This document shows, in pieces, positions 8,352 through 16,749 of a stretch of 50,937 bases of DNA. The position numbers and the translations under genes were made by a program. Position 1 is the first letter of the stretch; each line of letters starts with the position of its first letter. Location: contig CALBOJ010000061.1 in assembly GCA_937896835.1 (NCBI GenBank), positions 1 to 50,937 on the forward strand, given 5' to 3'. The notes under the pieces were generated by a model that saw only the letters and a list, made by a program, of their open reading frames with translations, was not told the origin of the DNA and made no database searches. Source of the DNA: an uncultured Collinsella sp. Lineage in GTDB: Bacteria > Actinomycetota > Coriobacteriia > Coriobacteriales > Coriobacteriaceae.

Positions 8352-9386
8352 TCACTCGACACCGTACAGTTGCTGCGCCGTACCGCCAAGCACAAGGTCG
8401 CTGTCTGTATCGCTCAGATTTGCAGCGCGAACGCAGGCGACACCCTCGGTGAGCCACTCGCGTTTAACGGGATAGCTCGTGCCAAAAACAATATGGTCTG
8501 CACCCAGCACGTCAACCGCGCAGGCAAGGAGTGTCTTGCCCCAAGGCTGAGCATGGGACATGTCGAAATAGATGTTGTTCTCGAGGCGCCTGGAAACGGT
8601 CTCGGTATCGACCTGAAAACGGCCAGAAGCATCAGGGCGCTTGGGACCATGAGGCAGCAGCATCTCCTTAAACGCAAAGTATGCGCCGCCGAGCATGGAG
8701 TGGACCATCTTGATATTGGGGTAGCGTTCAAAGAAATCGCCAAAGATCTCTCGGCCGATCGCCGTAGTTTGGTCGACGCAGCGGCCATAAGAGCGGCGAA
8801 GGTTGTCGTACGTGAGAAGCGATTCGTTCTCGACCGGCACGGGAACATGGTGCACGTAAACGGTGACATGGCGTTCGTTCAGGTGCTCGAAAAAGCTCGA
8901 GAAGACCTGGTCGTCGAGATAGCGCTTGCCGTAGTGAGCGCAGAGCTGCACACCCGCAAAACCATCGTCGAGCCTGCGGTCGAGCTCCTCCAAATTCGCT
9001 TTGGTGCCAAAGGGCGGCACGGCGACAAGCGGAATCAGACGGCCACTTGACGCCTTCGCGTCAGCAGCCATACCGTCGTTGAAGCGCCGGCACATCTCGA
9101 GCGACATCCACTCATGGCAGCCGGGGAGTTTGAGAATCGCTTTATCGACCCCCGCCTCGTCCATATCTGCCAGACGCTTCTCAAGGGTGTAGTCTCCCTC
9201 GATATAGTTGAGGCCCGGAAAGCCAGCGGGCTTTTCGATCACAATCTGTCGCTTGCCCGTGGGGCTTACGGTCAGGTAGCCCTCGGTTTCGTAAGCGCGG
9301 GGCACCTCGGCCAAAAACTGTTCACAGAGCGTCTCGTCATGGAAGATGCGCTCGTCAAACCAGTAGGAATTTGCATCGATAATCAT
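8352..9386 (-). CDS. Amidohydrolase-2 (metal-dependent TIM-barrel) family protein
   Basis: 344 residues. This family (ACMSD/uronate-isomerase-related) hydrolyses or decarboxylates small molecules. Visible features: MIIDANSYWF at the N-terminus (D-A-N-S replaces the usual D-x-H-x-H metal motif), VQLCAHYGKRYLDDQVF at the strand-5 area, YVHHVPVP and MVHSMLGGAYF with candidate ligand His residues, and HIVFGTSYPV near the end with GTSYP in place of GSDYP. Because the first metal motif lacks His, the metal site may be unusual. It is the first gene of the cluster and is preceded by a palindrome at 9465-9487. Confidence 0.75.
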   Translation of the reverse strand: MIIDANSYWFDERIFHDETLCEQFLAEVPRAYETEGYLTVSPTGKRQIVIEKPAGFPGLNYIEGDYTLEKRLADMDEAGVDKAILKLPGCHEWMSLEMCRRFNDGMAADAKASSGRLIPLVAVPPFGTKANLEELDRRLDDGFAGVQLCAHYGKRYLDDQVFSSFFEHLNERHVTVYVHHVPVPVENESLLTYDNLRRSYGRCVDQTTAIGREIFGDFFERYPNIKMVHSMLGGAYFAFKEMLLPHGPKRPDASGRFQVDTETVSRRLENNIYFDMSHAQPWGKTLLACAVDVLGADHIVFGTSYPVKREWLTEGVACVRAANLSDTDSDLVLGGTAQQLYGVE

Positions 9387-9464
9387 TGGTGGGGACCGCC
9401 TTTCATCTTGTCGAGAACATTCTAAAAAAGCGGACACACGGACATCAATTCCAGTTGAAGCACA

Positions 9465-9487
9465 CTGTATTCCATTTTGGAATACAG
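9465..9487. promoter_or_regulatory. Perfect 23-bp palindrome, candidate operator of the ceramidase-like/PTS cluster
   Basis: ctgtattcca (9465-9474) and tggaatacag (9478-9487) are exact 10-bp arms around ttt. It lies 79 bp upstream of the amidohydrolase start and is separate from the terminator at 9555-9590, so a repressor or activator site is more likely than a terminator. The regulator is not identified in this window. Confidence 0.6.
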
Positions 9488-9554
9488 TTTTCCGTTCACA
9501 CGCGATTCCCACTCGCCCAAACGATCGAGACGCCGACAACGCGAGCTTTAACAG

Positions 9555-9590
9555 AAAACGGGCGACCCGAATCTGTTACGGGCCGCCCGT
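9555..9590 (-). terminator. Intrinsic terminator of the XRE-aminotransferase gene
   Basis: On the minus strand, acgggcggcccg pairs with cgggtcgcccgt, followed by tttctgtt. It sits about 25 bp after the stop codon at 9614. Confidence 0.8.
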
Positions 9591-9613
9591 TAAATGACAG
9601 ACTATCTCTGTCG

Positions 9614-11134
9614 TTATGATTGACGGTAATGATCAAAGAAGTCGGCGAGGTCTTCGAGCGACTCTTTGAGCACTTCCATGCGCGGCAGGTACACGATGCG
9701 GAAGTGATCGGGCTCTGCCCAGTTAAAGCCGCCGCCGCGCGTGATCAGAATCTTCTTCTCGTGCAGCAGGTCGAGGGCAAACTGCTCGTCATCGGTGATG
9801 TTGAACTTTTTAACATCCATCTTGGGGAAGATGTAGAACGCCGCGCGCGGCTTAACCACCGAGATGCCGTCAATCTTGTTGAGCGCCTCATACACAAAGT
9901 TGCGCTGCTCGTAGACACGGCCGCCAGGACGGATGTAGTCGTTAACGGACTGATGACCACCGAGTGCCGTCTGAACGATCGACTGAGCCGGCACGTTGGA
10001 GCACAGGCGCATGTTGGAGAGCATGTTGATACCCATGATGAAGTCGCTCATGCAGCGCTGGTTGCCCGAAAGCACCATCCAGCCAATACGATAGCCCGCA
10101 ATCATGTGCGACTTGGAAAGGCCGCTAAAGGTGACACAGGGCAGATCGGGAGCGAGCGAGGCAATCGAGACGTGCTCATAGCCGTCCATGCACAGGCGGT
10201 CGTAAATCTCGTCTGCAAAAATCATGAGCTGGTGCCTGCGCGCAACCTCAACGATGCCCTCGAGCACCTCACGCGGATAGACGGAACCCGTGGGGTTGTT
10301 AGGGTTGATGATGACGAGGGCTTTGGTCGCGCTCGTGATCTTGGACTCCATATCCTCCAGGTCGGGATACCAATCCGCCTGCTCATCACACAAATAATGT
10401 ACGGGATGACCGCCGGCAAGGGTTGCGCACGCCGTCCAGAGCGGATAGTCAGGGCTGGGGATCAGAATCTCGTCGCCATTGTCGAGCAGCGCGTTCATCG
10501 AAAGCTGAATGAGCTCGGACACGCCGTTGCCCGTGTAGATATGCTCCATCTGAACGTTGGGCAGGCCCTTGATCTGCGAATACTGCATGATCGCCTTGCG
10601 CGCGGAGAACAAGCCGCGCGAGTTGGAATAGCCTTCGCAGTCGGGCAGCTGCTGGCGCATGTCCTTGATGACCTCGTCGGGCGTGCGGAAACCGAAGGGC
10701 GCCGGGTTGCCGATATTGAGCTTGAGGATGCGCTCGCCCTCGTCCTCCATACGGGCAGCCTCGTCGACGACGGGACCGCGCACGTCATACAGGACGTTAT
10801 CGAGCTTGGTGGATTTAGAAAAAGTACGCATGGTGGTGCTCCTTGCAATTTGAGCTGAGGGATGGGGTTCGGGCTTGGAATCGTTGCGGGGTGATGATGC
10901 CTCGCCTTGATCGGCGTCGCCGGCAAGCAGCCAGGTAACATCGACCTCCAAAATACGGGCGAGCAGCTCAGCCACATCGCGCCGCGGGATCGTCTTGCCG
11001 CTCACATATTGGCTCATCTGACTCTTGCCGAGTTTTTTGCCGAGCATCTCCGATGCGCGGATCACGTCCGACTGGCGAACGTCGCGATCGGACATAGTCT
11101 GTCGCAGGCGATCGCTAAACGTCTCTTGGGCCAC
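9614..11134 (-). CDS. XRE-type HTH fused to a class I/II aminotransferase
   Basis: 506 residues from a GTG start with aaggagg 5 nt upstream. Residues about 1-80 form an XRE/lambda-repressor-like HTH (VIRASEMLGKKLGKSQMSQYVSGKTIPRRDVAELL). A linker of about 20 residues leads to a complete PLP aminotransferase similar to AlaA/AspC-type alanine transaminases: NPAPFG, YSNSRGLFSAR, IINPNNPTGSVY, ADEIYDRL, SGLSKSHMIAGYRIGW (PLP-Lys in SKS) and a C-terminal FRIVYLPR (Arg for the substrate carboxylate). A DNA-binding enzyme that senses its substrate is inferred. Three GTTCAATTT sites and an 18-bp palindrome lie upstream, suggesting autoregulation. MocR-type regulators have a similar domain order, but they carry GntR heads and usually do not have a housekeeping-like transaminase. 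Confidence 0.88.
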   Translation of the reverse strand: MAQETFSDRLRQTMSDRDVRQSDVIRASEMLGKKLGKSQMSQYVSGKTIPRRDVAELLARILEVDVTWLLAGDADQGEASSPRNDSKPEPHPSAQIARSTTMRTFSKSTKLDNVLYDVRGPVVDEAARMEDEGERILKLNIGNPAPFGFRTPDEVIKDMRQQLPDCEGYSNSRGLFSARKAIMQYSQIKGLPNVQMEHIYTGNGVSELIQLSMNALLDNGDEILIPSPDYPLWTACATLAGGHPVHYLCDEQADWYPDLEDMESKITSATKALVIINPNNPTGSVYPREVLEGIVEVARRHQLMIFADEIYDRLCMDGYEHVSIASLAPDLPCVTFSGLSKSHMIAGYRIGWMVLSGNQRCMSDFIMGINMLSNMRLCSNVPAQSIVQTALGGHQSVNDYIRPGGRVYEQRNFVYEALNKIDGISVVKPRAAFYIFPKMDVKKFNITDDEQFALDLLHEKKILITRGGGFNWAEPDHFRIVYLPRMEVLKESLEDLADFFDHYRQS

Positions 11135-11155
11135 TAGAACCTCCTTGCTGGCAAA

Positions 11156-11237
11156 GTTCAATTTATAGAATACGAATTGAACCAAGGTTCAATTTAGGCA
11201 GCAGTATAACGCGGCACCTCATTCGAAAGTTCAATTT
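11156..11237. promoter_or_regulatory. Three GTTCAATTT repeats plus a palindrome upstream of the fusion gene
   Basis: GTTCAATTT occurs at 11156-11164, 11187-11195 and 11229-11237. Spacings are 31 and 42 bp, close to three and four helical turns. The middle copy is part of the inverted repeat aattgaacc-aa-ggttcaatt (11175-11194). The cluster lies just upstream of the GTG start of the XRE-aminotransferase and is probably its operator region. Confidence 0.6.
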
Positions 11238-11296
11238 CATAAGAAAATGCACCAGACTCCGAGATTTGCCCAAAGCGGACAATGACGTGCACACGT

Positions 11297-12154
11297 TTAG
11301 AGGTATTCAAGGAATCGAGCAGCGGCAAGAGAAACGTCAGCCGTGCGATATATCGCATTGATCTGCCGATGGGGATGTCCCTCGAGTGGTCGCACGGCAA
11401 CATCGAACTGACAGCGACGCAAGATGAGCGCGGGAAGAATGCTAACGCCCAGGCCGTCCTCGACCATAGCCATAATCGCATAGTCATCCCAGGTCGACAG
11501 CTTAGAGCGCACCGCCAGGCCCGCGCGGCGAAACAGCGGCGTAATCTCGTCGTCGCTACCGCGTTCCAGCAGGATAAACTGCTCGTTGGCCAAATCGGCA
11601 AGGGAAACGACCTCCGCGGTGGCAAGCGAGGAGTCCGCTGGCACCACGGCCATCAGCTCGTCTTGCACCAACGGTCGCGACGCCATGCCGGCGCCGCGTG
11701 GCTCGCGCGGAATAAAGCCCAGGTCGCAGCGACCTTCCGCCACCCATTGTTCAATCTCTGAGTAATCGCCCATCAGCAACTCATAATCGACGTCCGGATG
11801 ATCGGCGCGAAAGCGCGCAATCACCGGCGGCAGCACGTGGGTCGCCACACTCGAAAACGTACCGATGCAGATTTTGCCGCGCATGAGTCCACACATCTCA
11901 TCCACCCGTCGCTGCAAGCGAGTGAATTCCTCGCAGAGCGCCTCGACAGCCGGCATGACCTGCCGCCCGTCGGCAGAAAGAGCCACGCCCTCGCGACTGC
12001 GGTCGAGCACCTTAAAACCCCAGTCGGCCTCAAGATCGGCCACCATACGGCTCACGCCCGACTGCGAATAGCTCAGGCGCTCGGCAGCACGCGTAAAGCT
12101 TCCGGCGCGCACCGTCTCCAGCAGCACCTGCATCTTTTGGATATTGGTCTCCAC
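11297..12154 (-). CDS. LysR-family regulator, divergent to an EamA transporter
   Basis: 285 residues from GTG 12154 (ggtgggga 8 nt upstream); ATG 12175 would add seven residues but has no ribosome site. The N-terminal HTH (FTRAAERLSYSQSGVSRMVADLEADWG) is followed by the effector domain, including GDYSEIEQWVAEGRCDLGF and MVEDGLGVSILPALI. It is divergent from the EamA gene at 12273, and a T-N11-A palindrome lies between them. That is the classical layout for LysR control of a neighbouring exporter. It is a paralogue of the interrupted LysR at 45872-46738. Confidence 0.88.
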   Translation of the reverse strand: METNIQKMQVLLETVRAGSFTRAAERLSYSQSGVSRMVADLEADWGFKVLDRSREGVALSADGRQVMPAVEALCEEFTRLQRRVDEMCGLMRGKICIGTFSSVATHVLPPVIARFRADHPDVDYELLMGDYSEIEQWVAEGRCDLGFIPREPRGAGMASRPLVQDELMAVVPADSSLATAEVVSLADLANEQFILLERGSDDEITPLFRRAGLAVRSKLSTWDDYAIMAMVEDGLGVSILPALILRRCQFDVAVRPLEGHPHRQINAIYRTADVSLAAARFLEYL

Positions 12155-12227
12155 GGCACGTCCCCACCCTTGCATGAGTTTTTGTCATGTTTTCCATGCA
12201 TTATATTCGCTTTTCTTCTAAAGCCAG

Positions 12228-12249
12228 TTCACCCATAGTGAACATGTTC
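12228..12249. promoter_or_regulatory. LysR-type operator candidate between lysR and eamA
   Basis: ttcac-ccata-gtgaa (12228-12242) is a 15-bp interrupted palindrome of T-N11-A form. It overlaps the perfect palindrome gaacatgttc (12240-12249). It sits about 25-45 bp before the EamA start, where an LTTR would activate. Confidence 0.55.
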
Positions 12250-12272
12250 GGATATAGAGGGGATGTCAGCGC

Positions 12273-13184
12273 ATGAACAACGGACTGTTTACATACTTAG
12301 CAGCATTACTGTTGTTTGGCTCTAACGGCATCATCGCCGCAGCTATCGCACTGCCGAGCTCCGATATCGTGCTGCTGCGCACTTTTCTGGGAGCTCTCTC
12401 GCTTATAACCATCCTCGCCACTACCCAACACCATAAGTTGCAGGCGCCATCTCGTCCCCGCGAAGCCGCGGCCCTCCTCCTCTCGGGAGCTGCGCTGGGC
12501 GCCAGCTGGATTTTTCTGTTCCGCGCCTACCAGACGATCGGCGTCGGCGTATCCTCGCTGCTGTACTACTGCGGCCCCATCATTGTCATGGCGCTCTCCC
12601 CGCTCATCTTTGGCGAAAAGCTGACCGGCGGCAAAATCGCCGGCTTTGTCGCCGTCGCCTGCGGTGCTTTTCTCATTGCAGCGCAAGGTCTAGGCGGCAA
12701 TATGCCCATTGCGGGCATCGTCTGTGGAATCGCCTCGGCCTTCTGCTATGCATTGATGGTCATCGCTAGCAAGGGTGCGCCGCACATCGAGGGCCTCGAG
12801 AACTCCACGCTCCAGGTGTGCGCCGCCTTTGTGACCGCACTGGTCCTCACGCTCATCACGCAGGGCGCTCCCTCATTCCTGTCCGCCGGTATCGCCGCCA
12901 GTATTGATTGGCGCGCCGTCGCTATGCTCGGCGTCGTCAACACCGGCATCGGTTGCCTGCTCTACTTTAGCGCCGTCGCCAAGCTGCCCGTCCAGACCGT
13001 CGCTGTCGTCGGCTACCTCGAGCCGCTTTCGGCGGTCGTGTTCTCGGCCGCCCTTTTGGGTGAAGCCATAACACCGGTCCGCCTGATGGGCGCCGCGCTT
13101 ATCATCGGCGGCGCGATTTTTTGCGAACTCGCCGGCAAACGCGCAAACGCCAAGGCTGGCATCGCCCAGACAGTACGTGCTTAA
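12273..13184 (+). CDS. EamA/DMT-superfamily exporter
   Basis: 303 residues with ten hydrophobic segments in two EamA repeats (about 5-135 and 148-285). Typical marks are FRAYQTIGVGVSSLLYYCGPI in repeat 1 and VAVVGYLEPLSAVVFSAALLGE in repeat 2. It probably exports amino acids or other small metabolites across the cytoplasmic membrane; the substrate is not readable. Regulation by the divergent LysR is inferred from the shared operator-like palindrome. Confidence 0.88.
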   Translation: MNNGLFTYLAALLLFGSNGIIAAAIALPSSDIVLLRTFLGALSLITILATTQHHKLQAPSRPREAAALLLSGAALGASWIFLFRAYQTIGVGVSSLLYYCGPIIVMALSPLIFGEKLTGGKIAGFVAVACGAFLIAAQGLGGNMPIAGIVCGIASAFCYALMVIASKGAPHIEGLENSTLQVCAAFVTALVLTLITQGAPSFLSAGIAASIDWRAVAMLGVVNTGIGCLLYFSAVAKLPVQTVAVVGYLEPLSAVVFSAALLGEAITPVRLMGAALIIGGAIFCELAGKRANAKAGIAQTVRA

Positions 13185-13218
13185 AAGCCCCTGCTTTGAA
13201 ATGCTACCTGCGTAGATA

Positions 13219-13242
13219 AATAATCCCCAGCTGAGGATTATT
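13219..13242 (+). terminator. Hairpin after the EamA gene
   Basis: aataatcc (13219-13226) pairs exactly with ggattatt (13235-13242). An A/T-rich stretch follows but no clean U-tract. It could end the EamA transcript or belong to the leader of kup. Confidence 0.4.
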
Positions 13243-13341
13243 GTCTAAAATAACCCGATGTGCCAAACTGCTCTTGTATGTATAAAGACGGCATAAAGTT
13301 TTTTGTCCTAGACAGATAACCGGATGTCTAAGGGAGTCCTC

Positions 13342-15573
13342 GTGGCACACAACAAACTGGAGGCAAACCTCCAAGACCAGCGCGGGCAAGGCGGGCACGG
13401 AGCCATCCCCCTCTCCGCTGGCATGCTGCTCGTAACGCTCGGCGTCGTCTATGGCGACATCGGCACGAGCCCCATGTACACCATGAAATCAATCGTCGCC
13501 AACAACGGCGGCATCGGTACCGTCAGCGAGGACATGATCCTGGGCGCGCTTTCGCTCGTCATCTGGACCATGACGCTCGTGACCACGGTCAAGTACGTGG
13601 TAATCGCCATGAAGGCCGACAACCACAACGAAGGCGGCATCTTCGCCCTGTTCAGTCTCGTGCGCAAGGTGGCACCATGGCTGATTCTCCCCGCCATGAT
13701 CGGCGGCGCGGCGCTGCTCGCCGACGGCATCCTCACCCCCGCGGTCACGGTCACCACAGCCATTGAGGGCCTGCGTACCATCGAGTGGGGCCACGCACTA
13801 TTGGGTGACGGTCAGACCAATGTGATCATCATCACCATCATCATTATCTGCGGTCTGTTTGCCATGCAGCGCGCCGGTACCTCGTCAATCGGCAAGCTCT
13901 TCGGCCCGCTCATGACGCTGTGGTTCCTGTTCCTGGCAGGCGCCGGCCTGTTCAATATGCTCGGCAACCTGTCCATCTTGCGCGCGCTCAACCCCATTCG
14001 CGGCATTATGTTCCTGTTCTCGCCCATCAACCACTCGGGCATCATGGTGCTCGGCTTCGTCTTCCTGTCGACGACCGGCGCCGAGGCGCTCTATTCAGAC
14101 ATGGGCCACGTGGGCAAGGCCAACATCTACGCATCCTGGCCGTTTGTTAAGGCGGCCCTCATCCTTAACTATCTGGGCCAGGGCGCTTGGCTGCTCGCCA
14201 ACAACTCCAACCCCCAGATGCTCGCGATGGATATCGTCAACCCGTTCTATATGATGCTTCCCGAGCCCCTGCGCCCCTTTGCCATCGTGCTTTCGGCTGT
14301 GGCGGCCATCATCGCCTCGCAGGCGCTCATCACCGGCTCGTTCTCGCTGGTATCCGAGGCCACGCGTCTCAACCTTATGCCGCATCTGCGCATCCACTAC
14401 CCCAGCGACACCAAGGGCCAGCTCTATATTCCGCTCGTCAACAACATCATGTGGGTCGGCTGCATCTTCATCGTGCTGCTATTCCAAAACTCTGAGCGCA
14501 TGGAAAGCGCCTATGGCCTCGCCATCACCGTGACCATGCTCATGACCACCACACTGCTGACGAGCTATATCGCCGGCATCCTCAAGCACAAGCTGGGTGC
14601 CTGCGTCTTCGCCCTGCTCTTTGGTGCCATTGAGCTGTGCTTCTTCGCCTCGTGCCTCACTATGTTCTTTGACGGCGGCTACGTCATGATCTTCCTGGCC
14701 GCGTTGCTGTTCGGCCTTATGTATGTGTGGCGCCGCGGCACCGCCATCGAGCGCACGCAAACGATCCTGCTGCCCGTCTCCAAGTACATCGATCAGCTCA
14801 ACCGCCTGCGCAACGACGAGACCTATCCCGTGCTCGCCGACAATCTGGTATTTCTCACCAACAGCCCCGACCCGCTCACGCTCGACCGCGACGTGCTTTA
14901 TTCCATCCTGGACAAGCACCCCAAGCGCGCCAAGGCATATTGGTTCATCAACGTGCACGTTACCGACGAGCCCTATACGCATGAGTATTCCGTTGAGACC
15001 TTTGGCACAGACTTCCTGTTCCGCGTGCGCTTGGACCTGGGCTTTAAGGTCAACCAGCGCATCAACGCCTACCTGCGCCAGATCGTCGGCGACCTGATGG
15101 CATCGGGTGAGTTGCCGCCGCAGCATCACACCTACTCTATCTACGAGACACGCGGCAACGTGGGCGACTTCCGTTTTTGCATGCTGCGCAAGATGCTTGC
15201 CCCCGAAACGGACATCAACCGCAACGACCACCGTGTGATGGCCATCAAGTACGCCGTCCGCCGCGCCTGCGGAAGCCCGGCACGTTGGTATGGTCTTGAG
15301 AACTCGGCCATCATCATTGAGTACGTACCGCTCTTTGCCCGCATGCGTCCGGCAGTCAAGCTCGTACGCACCCAGGTGCCGCTCGAGATCCTGATCGAAG
15401 AGGCCGAGGAAATGGAAGTCGACATCTTCTCGGACGACCTGGTCAACGGCAACGAAGCCGGTAAGGACATGAACGTCGATCCCACCGAGTTGCTCGAGAG
15501 CGTCGCCGATACGCCCGAACAGCAACAGCTCGACGGCCTCGAGAGTGAACAACTCAACGACGCCAACTTCTAG
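13342..15573 (+). CDS. kup: Kup-family potassium uptake permease
   Basis: 743 residues. Kup imports K+ by proton symport. LLVTLGVVYGDIGTSPMYT near the N-terminus is the Kup signature. About 12 membrane helices span residues 20-465, and a hydrophilic cytoplasmic C-terminus follows, ending in a Glu/Gln-rich tail. The start chosen is GTG 13342, because aaggggag-like aagggag lies 5 nt upstream; the in-frame ATG at 13324 has no ribosome site and precedes that Shine-Dalgarno. The leader contains TAGACA-N10-TGTCTA (13309-13330), which overlaps the region just before the ribosome site, but I do not recognise a c-di-AMP riboswitch. Confidence 0.93.
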   Translation: MAHNKLEANLQDQRGQGGHGAIPLSAGMLLVTLGVVYGDIGTSPMYTMKSIVANNGGIGTVSEDMILGALSLVIWTMTLVTTVKYVVIAMKADNHNEGGIFALFSLVRKVAPWLILPAMIGGAALLADGILTPAVTVTTAIEGLRTIEWGHALLGDGQTNVIIITIIIICGLFAMQRAGTSSIGKLFGPLMTLWFLFLAGAGLFNMLGNLSILRALNPIRGIMFLFSPINHSGIMVLGFVFLSTTGAEALYSDMGHVGKANIYASWPFVKAALILNYLGQGAWLLANNSNPQMLAMDIVNPFYMMLPEPLRPFAIVLSAVAAIIASQALITGSFSLVSEATRLNLMPHLRIHYPSDTKGQLYIPLVNNIMWVGCIFIVLLFQNSERMESAYGLAITVTMLMTTTLLTSYIAGILKHKLGACVFALLFGAIELCFFASCLTMFFDGGYVMIFLAALLFGLMYVWRRGTAIERTQTILLPVSKYIDQLNRLRNDETYPVLADNLVFLTNSPDPLTLDRDVLYSILDKHPKRAKAYWFINVHVTDEPYTHEYSVETFGTDFLFRVRLDLGFKVNQRINAYLRQIVGDLMASGELPPQHHTYSIYETRGNVGDFRFCMLRKMLAPETDINRNDHRVMAIKYAVRRACGSPARWYGLENSAIIIEYVPLFARMRPAVKLVRTQVPLEILIEEAEEMEVDIFSDDLVNGNEAGKDMNVDPTELLESVADTPEQQQLDGLESEQLNDANF

Positions 15574-15593
15574 CGACGTCACAAATCAACGAC

Positions 15594-15629
15594 AGCGGCC
15601 CTGCACCTCACGAGAGACACAGGGCCGCT
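15594..15629 (+). terminator. Intrinsic terminator after kup
   Basis: agcggccctg (15594-15603) and cagggccgct (15620-15629) are exact 10-bp arms, followed by ttgc. It lies between the convergent kup and choloylglycine-hydrolase genes and may serve both. Confidence 0.8.
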
Positions 15630-15652
15630 TTGCATCGCAGCAAAGCTAACGG

Positions 15653-16618
15653 CTACGAACGACGCGGCTCGGGAACCACAAGTTTATCGGGGCTCGCACC
15701 CTCGGCATCCATCAGGCTCACGTAGCGAATCGACGGATCATCATACATCGCGTAGTAATAATTGCCCGTGCGCGCGCTAAAGCATCCGGTGTAGATAGTC
15801 TTCTCGAACTTGCCATCGCCCATCCTGGACGCTCCCTCGATCATCACCACGCCCTCGAGTGAACGGAACATGCGGACGACGTTTTCGGTCTCGCTGTCTT
15901 TTTGCGGGTAATTGGCATTGAGGTACGCCGCCTTTACAAAACGGCTCGGCGAATAGCAGTCACCCGGAATACCGCGCATGCCGGCACCCGCGCCATAGGG
16001 CTTGAGCTCGGCGCCACGCCATGTCGCCGTCTGCGGAAAATCGCTTGTAGCGGTGATATAGGTGCGGAGGTTTTCCATGTGCCACGGGAAGGTCGGCTGA
16101 TTGGCAAGGGTGTCGACCGGATCGTCGTATACATGCAGGCCGTCAGCCATCATCTCGACCACGATACTACGCTGGCTGTCGCCGATAATCCAATGGAGCA
16201 GCGACACGCCCAGCCCCTCTCCTGCAGATTTGGCAACAATCACCGTATCGCGCAGCGCAGCCTCGACCTCGTCGACCGTCGAGAACGTCGCTGCCACCCA
16301 CAGGGGAAACTCATAGGCCGCGATATTGGTCTTACCGTCGACAGGGTCATCGGCATACTCGGCATAACCAGGGAAATTGAGACCCGCCACGGCGAGGCCC
16401 GCATCGTTGCCGCAATCGAAGAACATAGGGTAGTTCTTGTAATCGATGCACATACCGATCACCGCGTGTGCCGCTGTCGCGTCGTCGATAAACGAATACG
16501 GAATGTGAAACCCACGCGGCATCACGCGAACCTGTTGGCCGTAGTCAAAGCTCCAGTCGAGGTTGCGGCCCAGATACATGTGGCCAGAATTATCGGTAAA
16601 TCGAATACTCGTACACAT
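15653..16618 (-). CDS. Choloylglycine hydrolase family (bile salt hydrolase type)
   Basis: 321 residues. This Ntn-hydrolase family cleaves the amide of conjugated bile salts or of penicillin V. The mature enzyme starts at Cys2 (MCTSIRF) after Met removal, and the start is fixed by aggagg just upstream of 16618. Arg18 and Asp21 sit in GRNLDW. GLNFPGYAEY (about 79-88) is the form seen in bile salt hydrolases rather than penicillin acylases. TLANQPTFPWHMENL and GIPGDCYSPSRFVKAAY supply the remaining conserved Asn and Arg. No signal peptide, so cytoplasmic. It is a single gene with no adjacent bile transporter. Bile-salt activity is the best inference. Confidence 0.88.
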   Translation of the reverse strand: MCTSIRFTDNSGHMYLGRNLDWSFDYGQQVRVMPRGFHIPYSFIDDATAAHAVIGMCIDYKNYPMFFDCGNDAGLAVAGLNFPGYAEYADDPVDGKTNIAAYEFPLWVAATFSTVDEVEAALRDTVIVAKSAGEGLGVSLLHWIIGDSQRSIVVEMMADGLHVYDDPVDTLANQPTFPWHMENLRTYITATSDFPQTATWRGAELKPYGAGAGMRGIPGDCYSPSRFVKAAYLNANYPQKDSETENVVRMFRSLEGVVMIEGASRMGDGKFEKTIYTGCFSARTGNYYYAMYDDPSIRYVSLMDAEGASPDKLVVPEPRRS

Positions 16619-16685
16619 AGCGCCTCCTAGCTTTACGTTCTTGCTAATTTCATTGTCTCCAAACAAAAAGGCGCTAAACACAAAA

Positions 16686-16716
16686 GCCCGGACATGACAA
16701 CAATGTCATGCCCGGG
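16686..16716 (-). terminator. Intrinsic terminator of the second deformylase-like gene
   Basis: On the minus strand, gcccgggcatgaca pairs with tgtcatgtccgggc (one mismatch) around ttgt, followed by cttttgtgttt. Confidence 0.8.
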
Positions 16717-16749
16717 CCAAAAGAGACGAAGTGCGGTGCTTTGGTCCCC

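Noticed and set aside
13185..13341. Possible c-di-AMP or other riboswitch before kup
   Set aside because: No conserved c-di-AMP aptamer pieces could be found; only a small hairpin and a short inverted repeat are visible.
14479..15582. 367-residue minus-strand frame opposite kup
   Set aside because: It runs antisense to a clear Kup protein and is composition-driven.
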